Positions 25,673-35,699 of a stretch of 64,000 bases of DNA are shown one piece after another. Below the pieces are notes generated by a model. The model ran no database searches and was not told the origin of the DNA. It saw only the letters and a list, made by a program, of their open reading frames with translations. The stretch's first letter is position 1; each line of letters opens with the position of its first letter. Where the stretch lies: the NCBI RefSeq assembly GCF_014196765.1, contig NZ_JACIEE010000003.1, positions 310,001-374,000 of the forward strand, read 5' to 3'. This DNA is from Mycoplana azooxidifex (GTDB taxonomy: Bacteria > Pseudomonadota > Alphaproteobacteria > Rhizobiales > Rhizobiaceae). The position numbers and the translations under genes are program-made.

Positions 25673-25690
25673 ATTCAGGAGGAGAAGTCC

Positions 25691-27874
25691 GTGTCAGACG
25701 AAAGCTCGAAGGCTCAAGACCCAGGCAACGGGAAGGGCGACACGCGCGGCCATGAACACTGGGAGGCCCTCGCCGAGCGCGAACTGAAAGCCTCCCCCGA
25801 GACGATCACCTGGCAGACGCCGGAAGGCATCACCGTCAAGCCGCTCTATACGGCCGCGGACCTCGATGGAATCGGCCATCTCGGCTCGCTTCCCGGCCTT
25901 GCGCCTTTCGTGCGCGGGCCGCGCGCGACCATGTATGCCGGCCGGCCGTGGACGATCCGGCAATATGCCGGGTTCTCGACGGCGGAGGAATCCAACGCTT
26001 TCTACCGGAAGAACCTCGCCGCTGGGCAGAAGGGCCTTTCCGTCGCCTTCGACCTTGCCACCCATCGCGGCTACGACAGCGACCATCCGCGCGTCGAGGG
26101 CGACGTCGGCAAGGCGGGTGTGGCGATCGATTCGGTCGAGGACATGAAGATCCTGTTCGACGGCATCCCGCTGGACGAGATGTCGGTGTCGATGACGATG
26201 AACGGCGCGGTGATCCCGATTCTCGCGAGCTTCATCGTCGCCGGCGAGGAACAGGGCGTCCCGCGCGCAGCCCTTTCCGGGACCATCCAGAACGATATCC
26301 TGAAGGAGTTCATGGTCCGCAACACCTACATCTATCCGCCCGAACCCTCGATGCGTATCGTCGCCGACATCATCGCCTACACGGCGAAGGAGATGCCGAA
26401 GTTCAACTCCATCTCCATCTCCGGCTACCACATGCAGGAGGCCGGCGCGACGCTCGTGCAGGAACTGGCCTTCACGCTGGCCGACGGGCGCGAATATGTG
26501 CGGGCAGCACTCGCCAAGGGGCTGAACGTCGATGATTTCGCCGGCCGCCTCTCCTTCTTCTTTGCCATCGGCATGAACTTCTTCATGGAGGCGGCGAAGC
26601 TGCGGGCGGCAAGGCTGTTGTGGACCCGCATCATGGAGGAGTTCGAGCCGAAAAAGACGTCCTCGCTGATGCTGCGCACGCACTGCCAGACCTCCGGCGT
26701 GTCGCTGCAGGAGCAGGACCCCTACAACAACATCGTCCGCACCGCCTTCGAGGCGATGTCGGCTGCACTCGGCGGCACCCAGTCGCTGCACACCAATTCC
26801 TTCGACGAGGCGATCGCGCTGCCGACGGAATTTTCCGCCCGCATCGCCCGCAACACCCAACTGATCCTGCAGCACGAGACGGGCGTGACGAAGGTAGTCG
26901 ATCCGCTGGCGGGCTCCTACTACGTGGAGAGCCTGACGAACGAGCTGGCCGAGAAGGCCTGGGCGCTGATCGAGGAGGTCGAGGCGCTCGGCGGCATGAC
27001 GAAGGCGGTTACCGACGGTCTGCCGAAACGGATGATCGAGGAAGCGGCGGCGCGGCGGCAGGCGGCGGTCGACAAGGGCGAAGAGGTGATCGTCGGCGTC
27101 AACCGGTACCGGCTGGAAAACGAAGATCCGATCGACATCCTGCAGATCGACAACAGCGCCGTGCGGACAGCCCAGATCCGGCGGATCGAGGAGACGAGGC
27201 GGCGGCGCGACGGCGAGCGGGTTCGCGCAGCACTCGAGGCGCTGGCCGCGGTCGCACGGACCGGCCAGGGAAACCTGCTGGCGGCAGCAGTCGAAGCCGC
27301 ACGCGAGCGGGCCACGGTGGGCGAGATCTCGGATGCGATGCGCCGGGCCTTCGGCGATCACGAAGCCACGCCCGAGGTCATCAAGGACGTCTACGGCGAG
27401 GCCTATCGCGGCGAGCCGGAGCTGACGGTGCTGCGGACGCGCATGTCCGGCATTGCCGAAAGGCTCGGCCACCCGCCGAAGATCATGGTCGCCAAGCTCG
27501 GTCAGGACGGGCACGACCGGGGCGCCAAGGTGATCGCGTCGGCGTTCGGCGACATCGGCTTCGACGTGCTGGCCGGGCCGCTGTTCCAGACGCCGGAGGA
27601 AGCTGCGGCGATGGCGCTTTCGGAGGCGGTCAACGTGATCGGCGTGTCCTCGCTTGCCGCCGGCCACAAGACGCTGCTGCCGCAGCTCATCGACGACCTG
27701 AAGAAGAGGGGCGGCGGCGAGGTGATCGTCGTCTGCGGCGGCGTCATCCCGCGGCAGGACTACCAGTTCCTGCAGGATCACGGCGTGGCTGCGGTGTTTG
27801 GTCCGGGCACCAACGTGATCGAGGCGGCCAATTCCGTGTTGGACCTTTTGGAAGGTCGGCGGCGAAACATCTGA
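25691..27874 (+). CDS. mcm: Methylmalonyl-CoA mutase
   Basis: 727-residue single-chain adenosylcobalamin enzyme that turns methylmalonyl-CoA into succinyl-CoA, completing propionate use. The N-terminal (beta/alpha)8 barrel binds the substrate ('[25 protein letters not shown]', 'MRTHCQTSG'-like '[12 protein letters not shown]', 'HTNSFDEA'). The C-terminal B12 domain has 'DGHDRG' with the lower axial ligand H608. It starts at GTG 25691 with AGGAGGAG at 6-nt spacing. It corresponds to bhbA of S. meliloti. It follows pccA after the parDE pair and a 680-nt gap, so it must have its own promoter. A MeaB/ArgK chaperone is not in the window. Confidence 0.97.
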   Translation: MSDESSKAQDPGNGKGDTRGHEHWEALAERELKASPETITWQTPEGITVKPLYTAADLDGIGHLGSLPGLAPFVRGPRATMYAGRPWTIRQYAGFSTAEESNAFYRKNLAAGQKGLSVAFDLATHRGYDSDHPRVEGDVGKAGVAIDSVEDMKILFDGIPLDEMSVSMTMNGAVIPILASFIVAGEEQGVPRAALSGTIQNDILKEFMVRNTYIYPPEPSMRIVADIIAYTAKEMPKFNSISISGYHMQEAGATLVQELAFTLADGREYVRAALAKGLNVDDFAGRLSFFFAIGMNFFMEAAKLRAARLLWTRIMEEFEPKKTSSLMLRTHCQTSGVSLQEQDPYNNIVRTAFEAMSAALGGTQSLHTNSFDEAIALPTEFSARIARNTQLILQHETGVTKVVDPLAGSYYVESLTNELAEKAWALIEEVEALGGMTKAVTDGLPKRMIEEAAARRQAAVDKGEEVIVGVNRYRLENEDPIDILQIDNSAVRTAQIRRIEETRRRRDGERVRAALEALAAVARTGQGNLLAAAVEAARERATVGEISDAMRRAFGDHEATPEVIKDVYGEAYRGEPELTVLRTRMSGIAERLGHPPKIMVAKLGQDGHDRGAKVIASAFGDIGFDVLAGPLFQTPEEAAAMALSEAVNVIGVSSLAAGHKTLLPQLIDDLKKRGGGEVIVVCGGVIPRQDYQFLQDHGVAAVFGPGTNVIEAANSVLDLLEGRRRNI

Positions 27875-27899
27875 CGCAGCCGCCCGTGTGCGCCGTTCC

Positions 27900-29459
27900 T
27901 TAGCCGGCTTTCGAATACGCGACCCCGCGGGCGAGCCAGCAGCCGAGCGTGAGCCCCGCCACCTCTCCGCTGTCGTTTCGGCGGACGGTCAGGGTCCAGT
28001 CGCCGGGGGCGGGCGCATCCATGGAGCGGCGGCAGGAGAGCCGCCAGACGTCCTCGCCGACCGGGTGGACCGGATGCATCGCGCCCCTACCGAGAAAGCC
28101 CTCGAAGGCGCCGAACCAGGCGCCGCCGGCGGAGACGATCTCGAAGGAGGCGTCCAGTTCCGCCGAAACGTAGCGGCCGGCGATGTCGTCGCGCAGGCCC
28201 GGCCGGATGCGGGTGGCAACCGTTGCGAGGTTCTCGCCGGGACGCTCCATGCGCACCGCATCGCCGTCGCGCGCCAGCGTCATCGTCGACGAACGGGCGA
28301 TGCCATCCGCACCGAGCGAAAGGGTTTCGGCCGAGGTCGCAAAGCGCGCCCTCAGCCCGTCATGCACGGTGGAGATGCGCAGCAGCAGGCCGGTCGACGG
28401 CTCCAGATAGCTGCCTGCCCATTCCGGCGACGGCCTCGTCTTCTCGACCGGTGTCTGCGGGCGGCCGAGGACGGCGCGCAGCACGGCGTTCGCCGCGGCG
28501 TGGGCATCGGCCTCGTGGTTGAACATGACCACGACGGAGAGGCGCTCGGCCGCGGCATGCAGCCGCCTGGCGCGGAAGCCGCGCAGCGCGCCGCCATGGC
28601 CGATCAGCGCGACACCGTCGACCGTCTCGCGGGCGAGGCCGAAGCCGTAGCGGGACGCCCTGCCGTCGGAAAACGGCTGCGGCGCGGAAATGCGGTTGTA
28701 GAGACCGTCCGGGTCGTCGCGGCTGCGATCGATGAAGGTCTCCCAGGCCAGCATGTCGTCCAGCGAGGCGGCGATGCCGGCATCACCGGACCAGAAGACG
28801 CGATTGACGGCGGGGAAATAACCGAGGTTCGCATTGCCCTCATAGCCGACCACGCCGTTCAGCGGCTCTGCCGTATCGGCGGCGAGGATCGCCGTCTCCA
28901 TGCCGGCCGGGGTAAACAGGCGCTCGCGATAGACCTCCGCCAGCGGCCGGCCGGCCGCCTCCTCGACGAGGTCGCCGAGGATCCGGAAATTGCCATTGGA
29001 ATAGGAATAGCGGCTGCCGGGCTCGAAATGCGTGCGGCACATGCGCGAAAACAGCCTGGCCGCATCGTCGCGGGCGAAGACGCCGTCGGCGAGCGCGCCG
29101 TGCAACACCGTCAGCGCCCAGTAGTCACGCAAGCCCGACTGGTTGGCGCAAAGCTCCGCCACCGTCGGCCGTCGCCCCTCGATGTTTGGCAGGTGGCGGG
29201 CAAGGGCGCCGTCGAGCTTCGCCGGATCGCCCACGAGGTCGAGCAGGGCGGCGCAGGTGAACTGCTTGCTGATCGAGCAGATCGGCAAAAGGGTCTCCGC
29301 CGTCATCTGCTGGCGCCGGTCGAGATCGGCATAGCCCCAGGCATGGCGAACGATGACCTCGCCGTCGCAAACGACGCCGACGACACCGCCGGGCCCGGGA
29401 TAGCGGTCGGGCAGCGCCTGGACGGTGGCTTGAAGGGCGGCGGGATCGATCTGGGTCAT
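27900..29459 (-). CDS. dap: D-aminopeptidase (DAP-type serine hydrolase)
   Basis: 519-residue protein matching the D-stereospecific aminopeptidase of Ochrobactrum (about 520 aa). An N-terminal penicillin-binding-protein/beta-lactamase domain is followed by two C-terminal beta-barrel domains. The active-site motif S62-I-S-K65 and the second motif Y153-S-N155 fall at the residue numbers known for that enzyme, and 'GHGG' follows near 287-290. It releases N-terminal D-residues from small peptides and amides; a natural role may be recycling cell-wall D-Ala. No signal peptide is seen from the ATG at 29459, although the frame runs further upstream. The start has no clear ribosome site. It is convergent with mcm. 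Confidence 0.88.
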   Translation of the reverse strand: MTQIDPAALQATVQALPDRYPGPGGVVGVVCDGEVIVRHAWGYADLDRRQQMTAETLLPICSISKQFTCAALLDLVGDPAKLDGALARHLPNIEGRRPTVAELCANQSGLRDYWALTVLHGALADGVFARDDAARLFSRMCRTHFEPGSRYSYSNGNFRILGDLVEEAAGRPLAEVYRERLFTPAGMETAILAADTAEPLNGVVGYEGNANLGYFPAVNRVFWSGDAGIAASLDDMLAWETFIDRSRDDPDGLYNRISAPQPFSDGRASRYGFGLARETVDGVALIGHGGALRGFRARRLHAAAERLSVVVMFNHEADAHAAANAVLRAVLGRPQTPVEKTRPSPEWAGSYLEPSTGLLLRISTVHDGLRARFATSAETLSLGADGIARSSTMTLARDGDAVRMERPGENLATVATRIRPGLRDDIAGRYVSAELDASFEIVSAGGAWFGAFEGFLGRGAMHPVHPVGEDVWRLSCRRSMDAPAPGDWTLTVRRNDSGEVAGLTLGCWLARGVAYSKAG

Positions 29460-29667
29460 GGGAGATGGCTTCGCAGAAAGGGGACGAAAGGGCATGCGCG
29501 GCCGGGCGCCGCGCCGGCGGACCGTATCGCGCCGGGCTGGTGCAGGCAACTGGGACCGGCAAGCCGTCATGACCGGCAGCGTCGCCGCGCGGGTTCTTTT
29601 CCTTGCGGGCCGCAGCCGGTAGGCTTATGGGCTCTTCCCGACCGACCGCTCTTCGAAAGGACCACCC

Positions 29668-30159
29668 ATGGATCGCGCCCATGACCCCAGCCAGCTCGAA
29701 ATGGTGGTGCTGATGACGCCGGACATGGCGAATTTTTCCGGCAAGGTGCACGGCGGCGCGCTGCTGAACCTGCTCGACCGCGTGGCCTATTCCTGCGCCT
29801 CGCGCTTTTCCCAGCAATATGCGGTGACGCTTTCGGTGGACCAGGTCGTGTTCCGCCAGCCGATCCATGTCGGCGAACTCGTCACCTTCCGCGCCTCGGT
29901 GAACCATGCCGGCCGCACCTCGATGGAGATCGGCATCCGGGTCGAGGCGGAAAACATCCGCACCGGCGAGCGCCGTCACACCAATTCCTGCTATTTCACC
30001 ATGGTGGCGGTGGATGCCAGTGGCAAGCCGACGGCGGTGCCCTCGCTTGCGCTGGACACCGAGGCTAAACAGCGCCGGGCAAAGGCCGCCGAAGGGCGCC
30101 GGGCGCTGCGCCAGGAGTTCGAGGCACGGCACAAGGAGATGAGGGAGGGGGCGGAGTGA
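29668..30159 (+). CDS. Acyl-CoA thioesterase, hotdog fold
   Basis: 163-residue YciA/BACH-type acyl-CoA hydrolase that frees CoA from acyl-CoA in the cytoplasm. 'DMANFSGKVHGGALLNLLDRVAY' holds the family's Asn and the His-Gly-Gly turn before the central helix with its Asp. 'ISxxxxxQVVFRQPIHVGELVTF'-like sequence follows at about 50-72. The chain ends in an extra charged helix of about 35 residues. AAGGA precedes the ATG. It stands between the dap gene (divergent) and the accessory block. Confidence 0.9.
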   Translation: MDRAHDPSQLEMVVLMTPDMANFSGKVHGGALLNLLDRVAYSCASRFSQQYAVTLSVDQVVFRQPIHVGELVTFRASVNHAGRTSMEIGIRVEAENIRTGERRHTNSCYFTMVAVDASGKPTAVPSLALDTEAKQRRAKAAEGRRALRQEFEARHKEMREGAE

Positions 30160-30216
30160 GGCTCATGCTGAAGCGGGTTGCGCAACGACAGGCGCTGCGC
30201 ATCCCCGTTTCACGAG

Positions 30217-30378
30217 TTATTTGGCCCAATGGCCAAGCACCCATTCCCATTGGCGCCGCTCATAATCATAGCGCCAGTGAGCCTTGACCCACTTGGTTTT
30301 ACCCAGAGGGCGAAGGGTCTTCATATTCTGAAGACGGTCGACAGGTTTAGGCGGCTTCGGAGGATGAAATTTCATCAT
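30217..30378 (-). CDS. Small Trp-rich protein, accessory
   Basis: 53-residue protein with a Pro/Lys-rich N-terminus ('MMKFHPPKPPKPVD') and an aromatic C-terminal half, 'WVKAHWRYDYERRQWEWVLGHWAK'. This half has six Trp spaced as in YXWGXW-like repeats. GAGG lies 8 nt before the ATG at 30378; a GTG at 30399 is an alternative start that overlaps the upstream gene. It is the second gene of a two-gene unit with 30389-30586. Function unknown; the pattern suggests a binding module, and I recall similar short proteins in rhizobial accessory DNA. Confidence 0.6.
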   Translation of the reverse strand: MMKFHPPKPPKPVDRLQNMKTLRPLGKTKWVKAHWRYDYERRQWEWVLGHWAK

Positions 30379-30388
30379 TGATCCATCC

Positions 30389-30586
30389 TCAGGCCGCACG
30401 CTCTTTAAGCGCTGCTTCGCGGCTGCCGATGAACTTCCGTTCCTTGAGAACTTCGTTCACGCGGCCCGGATTGACATCGAGGCTTGCCGCAATCCGGTTC
30501 TGAAATTCGCCGGCCCAATAGCGAAGCCAAATCTGGACGGCGTCTTCGAAGGTGAGCGTATAGCTCGGTATGTTGTCATTGGTCAT
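30389..30586 (-). CDS. Small HTH-like protein, accessory
   Basis: 65-residue protein with a predicted helix-turn-helix in 'EFQNRIAASLDVNPGRVNEVLKERKFIGS' (about 27-55), resembling resolvase- or sigma-4-type HTHs. It has a near-perfect ribosome site, AGGAGG (30592-30597), 5 nt before the ATG, so it is very likely expressed. Its stop is 10 nt from the next start, forming a small operon with the Trp-rich protein. It could be a DNA-binding regulator of the accessory block, but no target is visible. Confidence 0.65.
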   Translation of the reverse strand: MTNDNIPSYTLTFEDAVQIWLRYWAGEFQNRIAASLDVNPGRVNEVLKERKFIGSREAALKERAA

Positions 30587-31020
30587 GATGACCTCCTGAC
30601 TTCAAGCTAAGCCCTCTTGAAACGGAGACCGGGAAATGCGATTCTGAAGGGGTCAACCTCATCAGAGATCGGCATTCCCAGTTATTCCGTCCAACGGATC
30701 AGGGCTTGTCCGCTGACACCATGGGTCACAATGCAGGTCGGGTACCAGCCTTCCTGTTTTGTGGCCCTTTTTGTTACCGCCAACCGCGACGGTGTTCGAT
30801 GGTGCGGTTGGCTACGACTCTTCTCATATTGTCCTTCTCCGACTTCCAATCGACGCGCCACTACACGTTGCATTGCAGCTACCTGCGCGACTCAATATGC
30901 ACCATTGCCTCGCGCTGCGCAATATGATTGCTAATTTGTATGCGCGCCTAGGTTATGGCCATTGCTTAATTGCTTAATTCGAATGCTTATGGTACTGCAT
31001 TTCATAAATGGAGATCGGAT
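30587..31020. other. Low-GC intergenic region, no convincing gene
   Basis: 434 nt between the divergent accessory genes, clearly lower in GC than the rest of the window. It holds tandem TTGCTTAAT copies at about 30962-30979 and several short open frames. The best of these, 30682-30873 on the minus strand (63 codons), lacks a strong ribosome site and is not annotated. Promoters for both flanking units must lie here. Confidence 0.5.
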
Positions 31021-31941
31021 ATGTCGCGAGTTCACAGTCCTGGATACCCCAACACGAGCCTTCCCAAGGCGATTGGTCAGGCTCGAAGCATTCACGCGGC
31101 AGACCGGCGAAATGTCATTGATCGTGACGTTGCCGCTAAACACATCGGCTACAGCGGTCAGAGCGGCGCGTCTGATAAAGCGCTTGCTTCCCTTGCCCAC
31201 TATGGTTTGCTTGAGAAGGCTGGAAAGGGGCAAACACGTGTCACTCAGCTTGCGGTAGATATTATTCACCCAGTTAGTGAGACCGCAAGGAAACAGGCGC
31301 TCCTGGAAGCGGCCTACACTCCCACAGTATTTGCCGAAATCCGCGATCGTTTTCATGATGGCCCGCCGTCGGAGGGAGCACTTAAATCCTGGCTGTCCCG
31401 CGAGAACTTTCTCGATAGGGCAATTGGTCCAGTGGTTTCGGCCTATATGGATACGCAACGGTTTCTTGAGCAGGAAGAAGCATTCGAAAGTGGTGGCCCT
31501 TCGGTCGATGATAGCCGAGAATCTTTCGTGCCAGATCGAACGCCTCTCGTGGAGGGCAGCATTATGTTTGGCGGAGCGAAAGTCGGTGATCTCATTCAGT
31601 GGGAATCCCAAGGCGTGCTTCAGTTGCCAAAACCGCTACGTGTCCGCTTGGTGTCAGAAGACTGCAAGTGGGTGGCTGTAGAGGGAAGCCAAACAGGTAT
31701 TCCAATGAATGAAGTGATCGTCGAGACGCCGGCATCGACCGACGTCAAATTTCCAACGTTTCCATTGCTGCAGGAAGATCAGGTCGCGTCTCCCGCCAAG
31801 GGCGAGACTGAATGGATGCGTAACAGCCTTAGTCAGGAGACCAATGTGCGAATTTTAGCGCGGGGCGATATGGGGCCAAAAGAAATAGGCAAACTAATCC
31901 GCCTACTAGAGGCACAGAAAGCCATTTTAGAAGAAGATTAA
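31021..31941 (+). CDS. Uncharacterised two-domain protein, accessory
   Basis: 306-residue protein in low-GC DNA with codon use unlike its neighbours. Residues about 1-75 look like a winged-helix unit ('DRDVAAKHIGYSGQSGASDKALASLAHYGLLEKAGKGQTRVTQLA'). A helical segment (about 75-145) follows. Residues about 165-230 form a beta-rich domain ('KVGDLIQWESQG', 'RVRLVSEDCKWVAVEG') like a small barrel. It ends in a charged helix 'MGPKEIGKLIRLLEAQKAIL'. GGAG lies 7 nt before the ATG at 31021. No family with known function was recognised; DNA binding is likely, anything more is speculation. No mobility gene adjoins it. Confidence 0.75.
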   Translation: MSRVHSPGYPNTSLPKAIGQARSIHAADRRNVIDRDVAAKHIGYSGQSGASDKALASLAHYGLLEKAGKGQTRVTQLAVDIIHPVSETARKQALLEAAYTPTVFAEIRDRFHDGPPSEGALKSWLSRENFLDRAIGPVVSAYMDTQRFLEQEEAFESGGPSVDDSRESFVPDRTPLVEGSIMFGGAKVGDLIQWESQGVLQLPKPLRVRLVSEDCKWVAVEGSQTGIPMNEVIVETPASTDVKFPTFPLLQEDQVASPAKGETEWMRNSLSQETNVRILARGDMGPKEIGKLIRLLEAQKAILEED

Positions 31942-32023
31942 AGTCACAAATGCTCGCCCTGACAGCATAAGTTCACGCGTGCTCCCTCAAAGCAGGAGCG
32001 GGCATTACGGGGGATTCCCTCGC

Positions 32024-33856
<1,833 letters not shown>

Positions 33857-33947
33857 ATAGCAGTGCGCCTTGCGACCGCAAAGCGGTAATTAACCGGCCG
33901 TTCCCCCTATTTTCAGGCCGTTGCGCTTTGTCGGCAAAGGACCGGCA

Positions 33948-34547
33948 TCAACCAGTGGTGCGAAGGTCGCGGATCCAGAAGGACAGCGGCTTTTCGCTTT
34001 CCTCCGTCTCGTCGAGATCGCGCCAGGTGAAGGTGGTGCGCAGTTCGGGATGATGGCGGTAGCCGCGGTTTCCCCAGAAGCGGTCGAGCGGGGCGTAGCC
34101 GGCCGGGCGGCGCGGATGATCGGCGGGCCGCTCCACGGCGCAGAAGGTGCAGAACGCCAGCCCGAGCCTGCGGGCCTGAGCCTCGCGCCCCTCGAAGAAC
34201 TTCACGCCGATGCCGCGGCCGCGATAGGCGGGGAGCAGCACGCTTTCGCCGAAATAGAAGTAGTCGCCCGGATCGCGGCCGGCGGCGAGGAAGGGCGCCT
34301 TGACCTCGTCCGTCTCGGCCGCCATCGGCATGCCGGTCGCCGCCCCGACGACGCGGCCGCCGTCCAGAGCCAGGACAAAGACAGAGCCTTCGGACCGCGC
34401 ATAGGTGGCCAGGTATCTTCGTTCATAGGCGGGATCGCCGTCATAGAGGTAGGGGAAATCCCGAAAGACCGTGATCCTCAGTCGGGCGAGGTCGTCGACG
34501 TAGGGAGCGGCATCTGCGCCAGAAAACGATCTGATCTCGAGGGTCAT
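33948..34547 (-). CDS. GNAT-family N-acetyltransferase
   Basis: 199-residue acetyl-CoA-dependent acetyltransferase. The acetyl-CoA loop is 'LLPAYRGRGIGVKFFEGREAQARRLG' (motif A, R/Q-x-x-G-x-G/A as 'RGRGIG'). The N-terminal strand-helix region and 'FVLALDGGRVVGAATGMPM' precede it. The acceptor is unknown. I start at the ATG at 34547 ('MTLEIRSFSG'); the frame is open for 26 more codons but without homology-like sequence. It lies between lepA and the NTF2-like gene, divergent from the latter. Confidence 0.85.
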   Translation of the reverse strand: MTLEIRSFSGADAAPYVDDLARLRITVFRDFPYLYDGDPAYERRYLATYARSEGSVFVLALDGGRVVGAATGMPMAAETDEVKAPFLAAGRDPGDYFYFGESVLLPAYRGRGIGVKFFEGREAQARRLGLAFCTFCAVERPADHPRRPAGYAPLDRFWGNRGYRHHPELRTTFTWRDLDETEESEKPLSFWIRDLRTTG

Positions 34548-34646
34548 TGCAGCATCATCCGGAGCCATGGCATTTGCAGGTGGCGATGGCTTGGTTATAC
34601 CGGCAGAGTTCCATTCAGCAAGCATGCTTCATCCAGGGAGACATCC

Positions 34647-35048
34647 ATGAAAGCCGCCGAGATCATCCGCGCCTACTACGACGCCTTCAACCGCCAGGAC
34701 ATGGACGCCTTCCTGGCGCTACTGGACGAAAACGTCGCCCATGACATCAACCAGGGCGAACGGCAGACCGGCAAGGCGGCTTTCGCGAGGTTCATGGAGC
34801 ACATGAACCGCAGCTACAAGGAAACGCTGACGGAGATCGTCATCATGGCGAGTGAGGACGGCAGCCGGGGGGCGGCGGAATTCGTCGTCAACGGCGAGTA
34901 CCTCGCCACCGACGAGGGCCTGCCGGAAGCAAAGGGCCAAACCTACACGTTGCCGGCAGGTGCTTTCTTCGCTCTTAAGGGTGATAAGATTAGCCGGGTA
35001 ACGAACTATTACAGCCTGAACGACTGGATCGCCCAGGTTCAAGGCTGA
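34647..35048 (+). CDS. NTF2-like / SnoaL-type small protein
   Basis: 133-residue protein with the cone-shaped NTF2-like fold pattern. 'IIRAYYDAFNRQDMDAFLALLDENVAHDINQGERQTGKAAFARFM' (about 6-50) matches the ketosteroid isomerase/SnoaL group. A beta-sheet half ending in 'ISRVTNYYSLNDWIAQV' follows. The usual acidic residues are present, but substrate and activity (isomerase, hydrolase or simple binding) cannot be read. AGGGAG lies upstream of the ATG. It precedes the XRE-cupin gene by 62 nt, within which that gene's operator sits. Confidence 0.85.
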   Translation: MKAAEIIRAYYDAFNRQDMDAFLALLDENVAHDINQGERQTGKAAFARFMEHMNRSYKETLTEIVIMASEDGSRGAAEFVVNGEYLATDEGLPEAKGQTYTLPAGAFFALKGDKISRVTNYYSLNDWIAQVQG

Positions 35049-35074
35049 AGTCATCGGGCTCATTTTGTCCTGGC

Positions 35075-35115
35075 TTGACTCCATTATAGTGGATATATAG
35101 ATCTACCATAATGGA
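35075..35115 (+). promoter_or_regulatory. Promoter and palindromic operator covering the XRE-cupin start codon
   Basis: TTGACT at 35075-35080 is a good -35. TATAGA at 35096-35101 (15-nt spacer) or TAGATC at 35098-35103 (17-nt spacer) would be the -10. The whole -10 to start-codon region is an imperfect palindrome at 35080-35115: two 18-nt arms, 15 of 18 positions symmetric, outer arms TCCATTAT/ATAATGGA. The ATG at 35111 is inside the right arm. Binding there would block both promoter and start. The likely transcription start is at or within a few bases of the A of ATG, and no ribosome site is present. Confidence 0.65.
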
Positions 35116-35689
35116 ACACGATGAGACACATATCGATGCGGCGATCGCCGGGCGCCTGCGGGCGCTCCGCAACCGACGCGAACTGACCCTCGACGAACTG
35201 GCGGGCCGTTCCGGTGTCAGCCGCGCGATGATCTCGCGCATCGAGCGCGGCGAGGCGAGCCCGACGGCGCAGTTGCTGTCGCGGCTCTGCGCGGCCCTGG
35301 ACGTCACGCTCTCGGTCTTCTTTGCCCCCGAAGGCGAAGAGGCCAGCCCGCTGTCTCGCCGCGCCGACCAGCCGGTCTGGCGCGATCCGGAAACCGGATA
35401 CGAGCGCCGGGCCGTTTCTCCGCCGGCAACGCCGTCGCGCGTCGAGGTGATCGACGTGGCCTTTCCGCCCGGCGCCCGCATCGCCTACCCGCCCGAGACC
35501 GCGAAAGAGGGCATGACCCAGCACGTCTGGCTGTTTTCCGGAGCGCTCGAGATGACGATCGCCGGCATCACCCATCGACTGGAGCCGGGCGACTGCCTCT
35601 ACATGAGCATCACCGAAGGCCACGTTTTCCACAATCCGGGCCAGGCGCCGGCGCACTATGCCGTCGTGCTTGACCGTGGCCGCAACTGA
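35111..35689 (+). CDS. XRE-family regulator with cupin domain
   Basis: 192-residue regulator. The N-terminal Cro/C1 helix-turn-helix is 'LTLDELAGRSGVSRAMISRIERGEASP' (about 25-51). The C-terminal cupin (about 110-188) includes 'HVWLFSGALEMTIAGITHRLEPGDCLYM' and a His in 'EGHVFHNPG'. Such proteins sense small molecules and often control amine, amino-acid or detoxification genes. The start codon lies inside a palindromic operator and no Shine-Dalgarno is present, so leaderless translation and tight autoregulation are likely. It is followed after 10 nt by an acetyltransferase gene that it probably controls. Confidence 0.9.
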   Translation: MEHDETHIDAAIAGRLRALRNRRELTLDELAGRSGVSRAMISRIERGEASPTAQLLSRLCAALDVTLSVFFAPEGEEASPLSRRADQPVWRDPETGYERRAVSPPATPSRVEVIDVAFPPGARIAYPPETAKEGMTQHVWLFSGALEMTIAGITHRLEPGDCLYMSITEGHVFHNPGQAPAHYAVVLDRGRN

Positions 35690-35699
35690 AGAGGGAACC

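Larger units (their letters stand above)
25011..25690. other. 680-nt gap between parD and mcm
   Basis: The stretch starts with the parD promoter/operator (25035-25053). It then holds a long non-coding region rich in inverted repeats, described under the entries for 25114-25690. No convincing gene was found on either strand; the open frames here are short and do not look like proteins. Confidence 0.7.
25114..25690 (+). ncRNA. Possible structured leader or ncRNA upstream of mcm
   Basis: TATACT at 25114-25119 could be a -10 element. The following 570 nt are non-coding and fold-prone. Examples are a hairpin at 25143-25158 (CCGGCA-GGCG-TGCCGG), a stem at about 25251-25279 closing an 11-nt loop around 25262, and the long-range repeat 25557-25616. 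A 'GGACGCAAAGCC' at 25190-25201 recalls one conserved block of the c-di-GMP-I riboswitch, but its partner block is missing. No known RNA class could be assigned. It may be an mcm leader or an independent RNA. Confidence 0.3.

Noticed and set aside
25441-25690. Cobalamin riboswitch before the B12-dependent mutase
   Set aside because: No B12-box-like GCCACTG...GGAGACC core with the required CCCGCAACTG-type strand; GCCACTGTTCC at 25493-25503 alone is not enough.
30682-30873. 63-codon frame on the minus strand in the accessory patch
   Set aside because: Weak ribosome site, no recognisable pattern, overlaps the only place for the divergent promoters; possible but unsupported.
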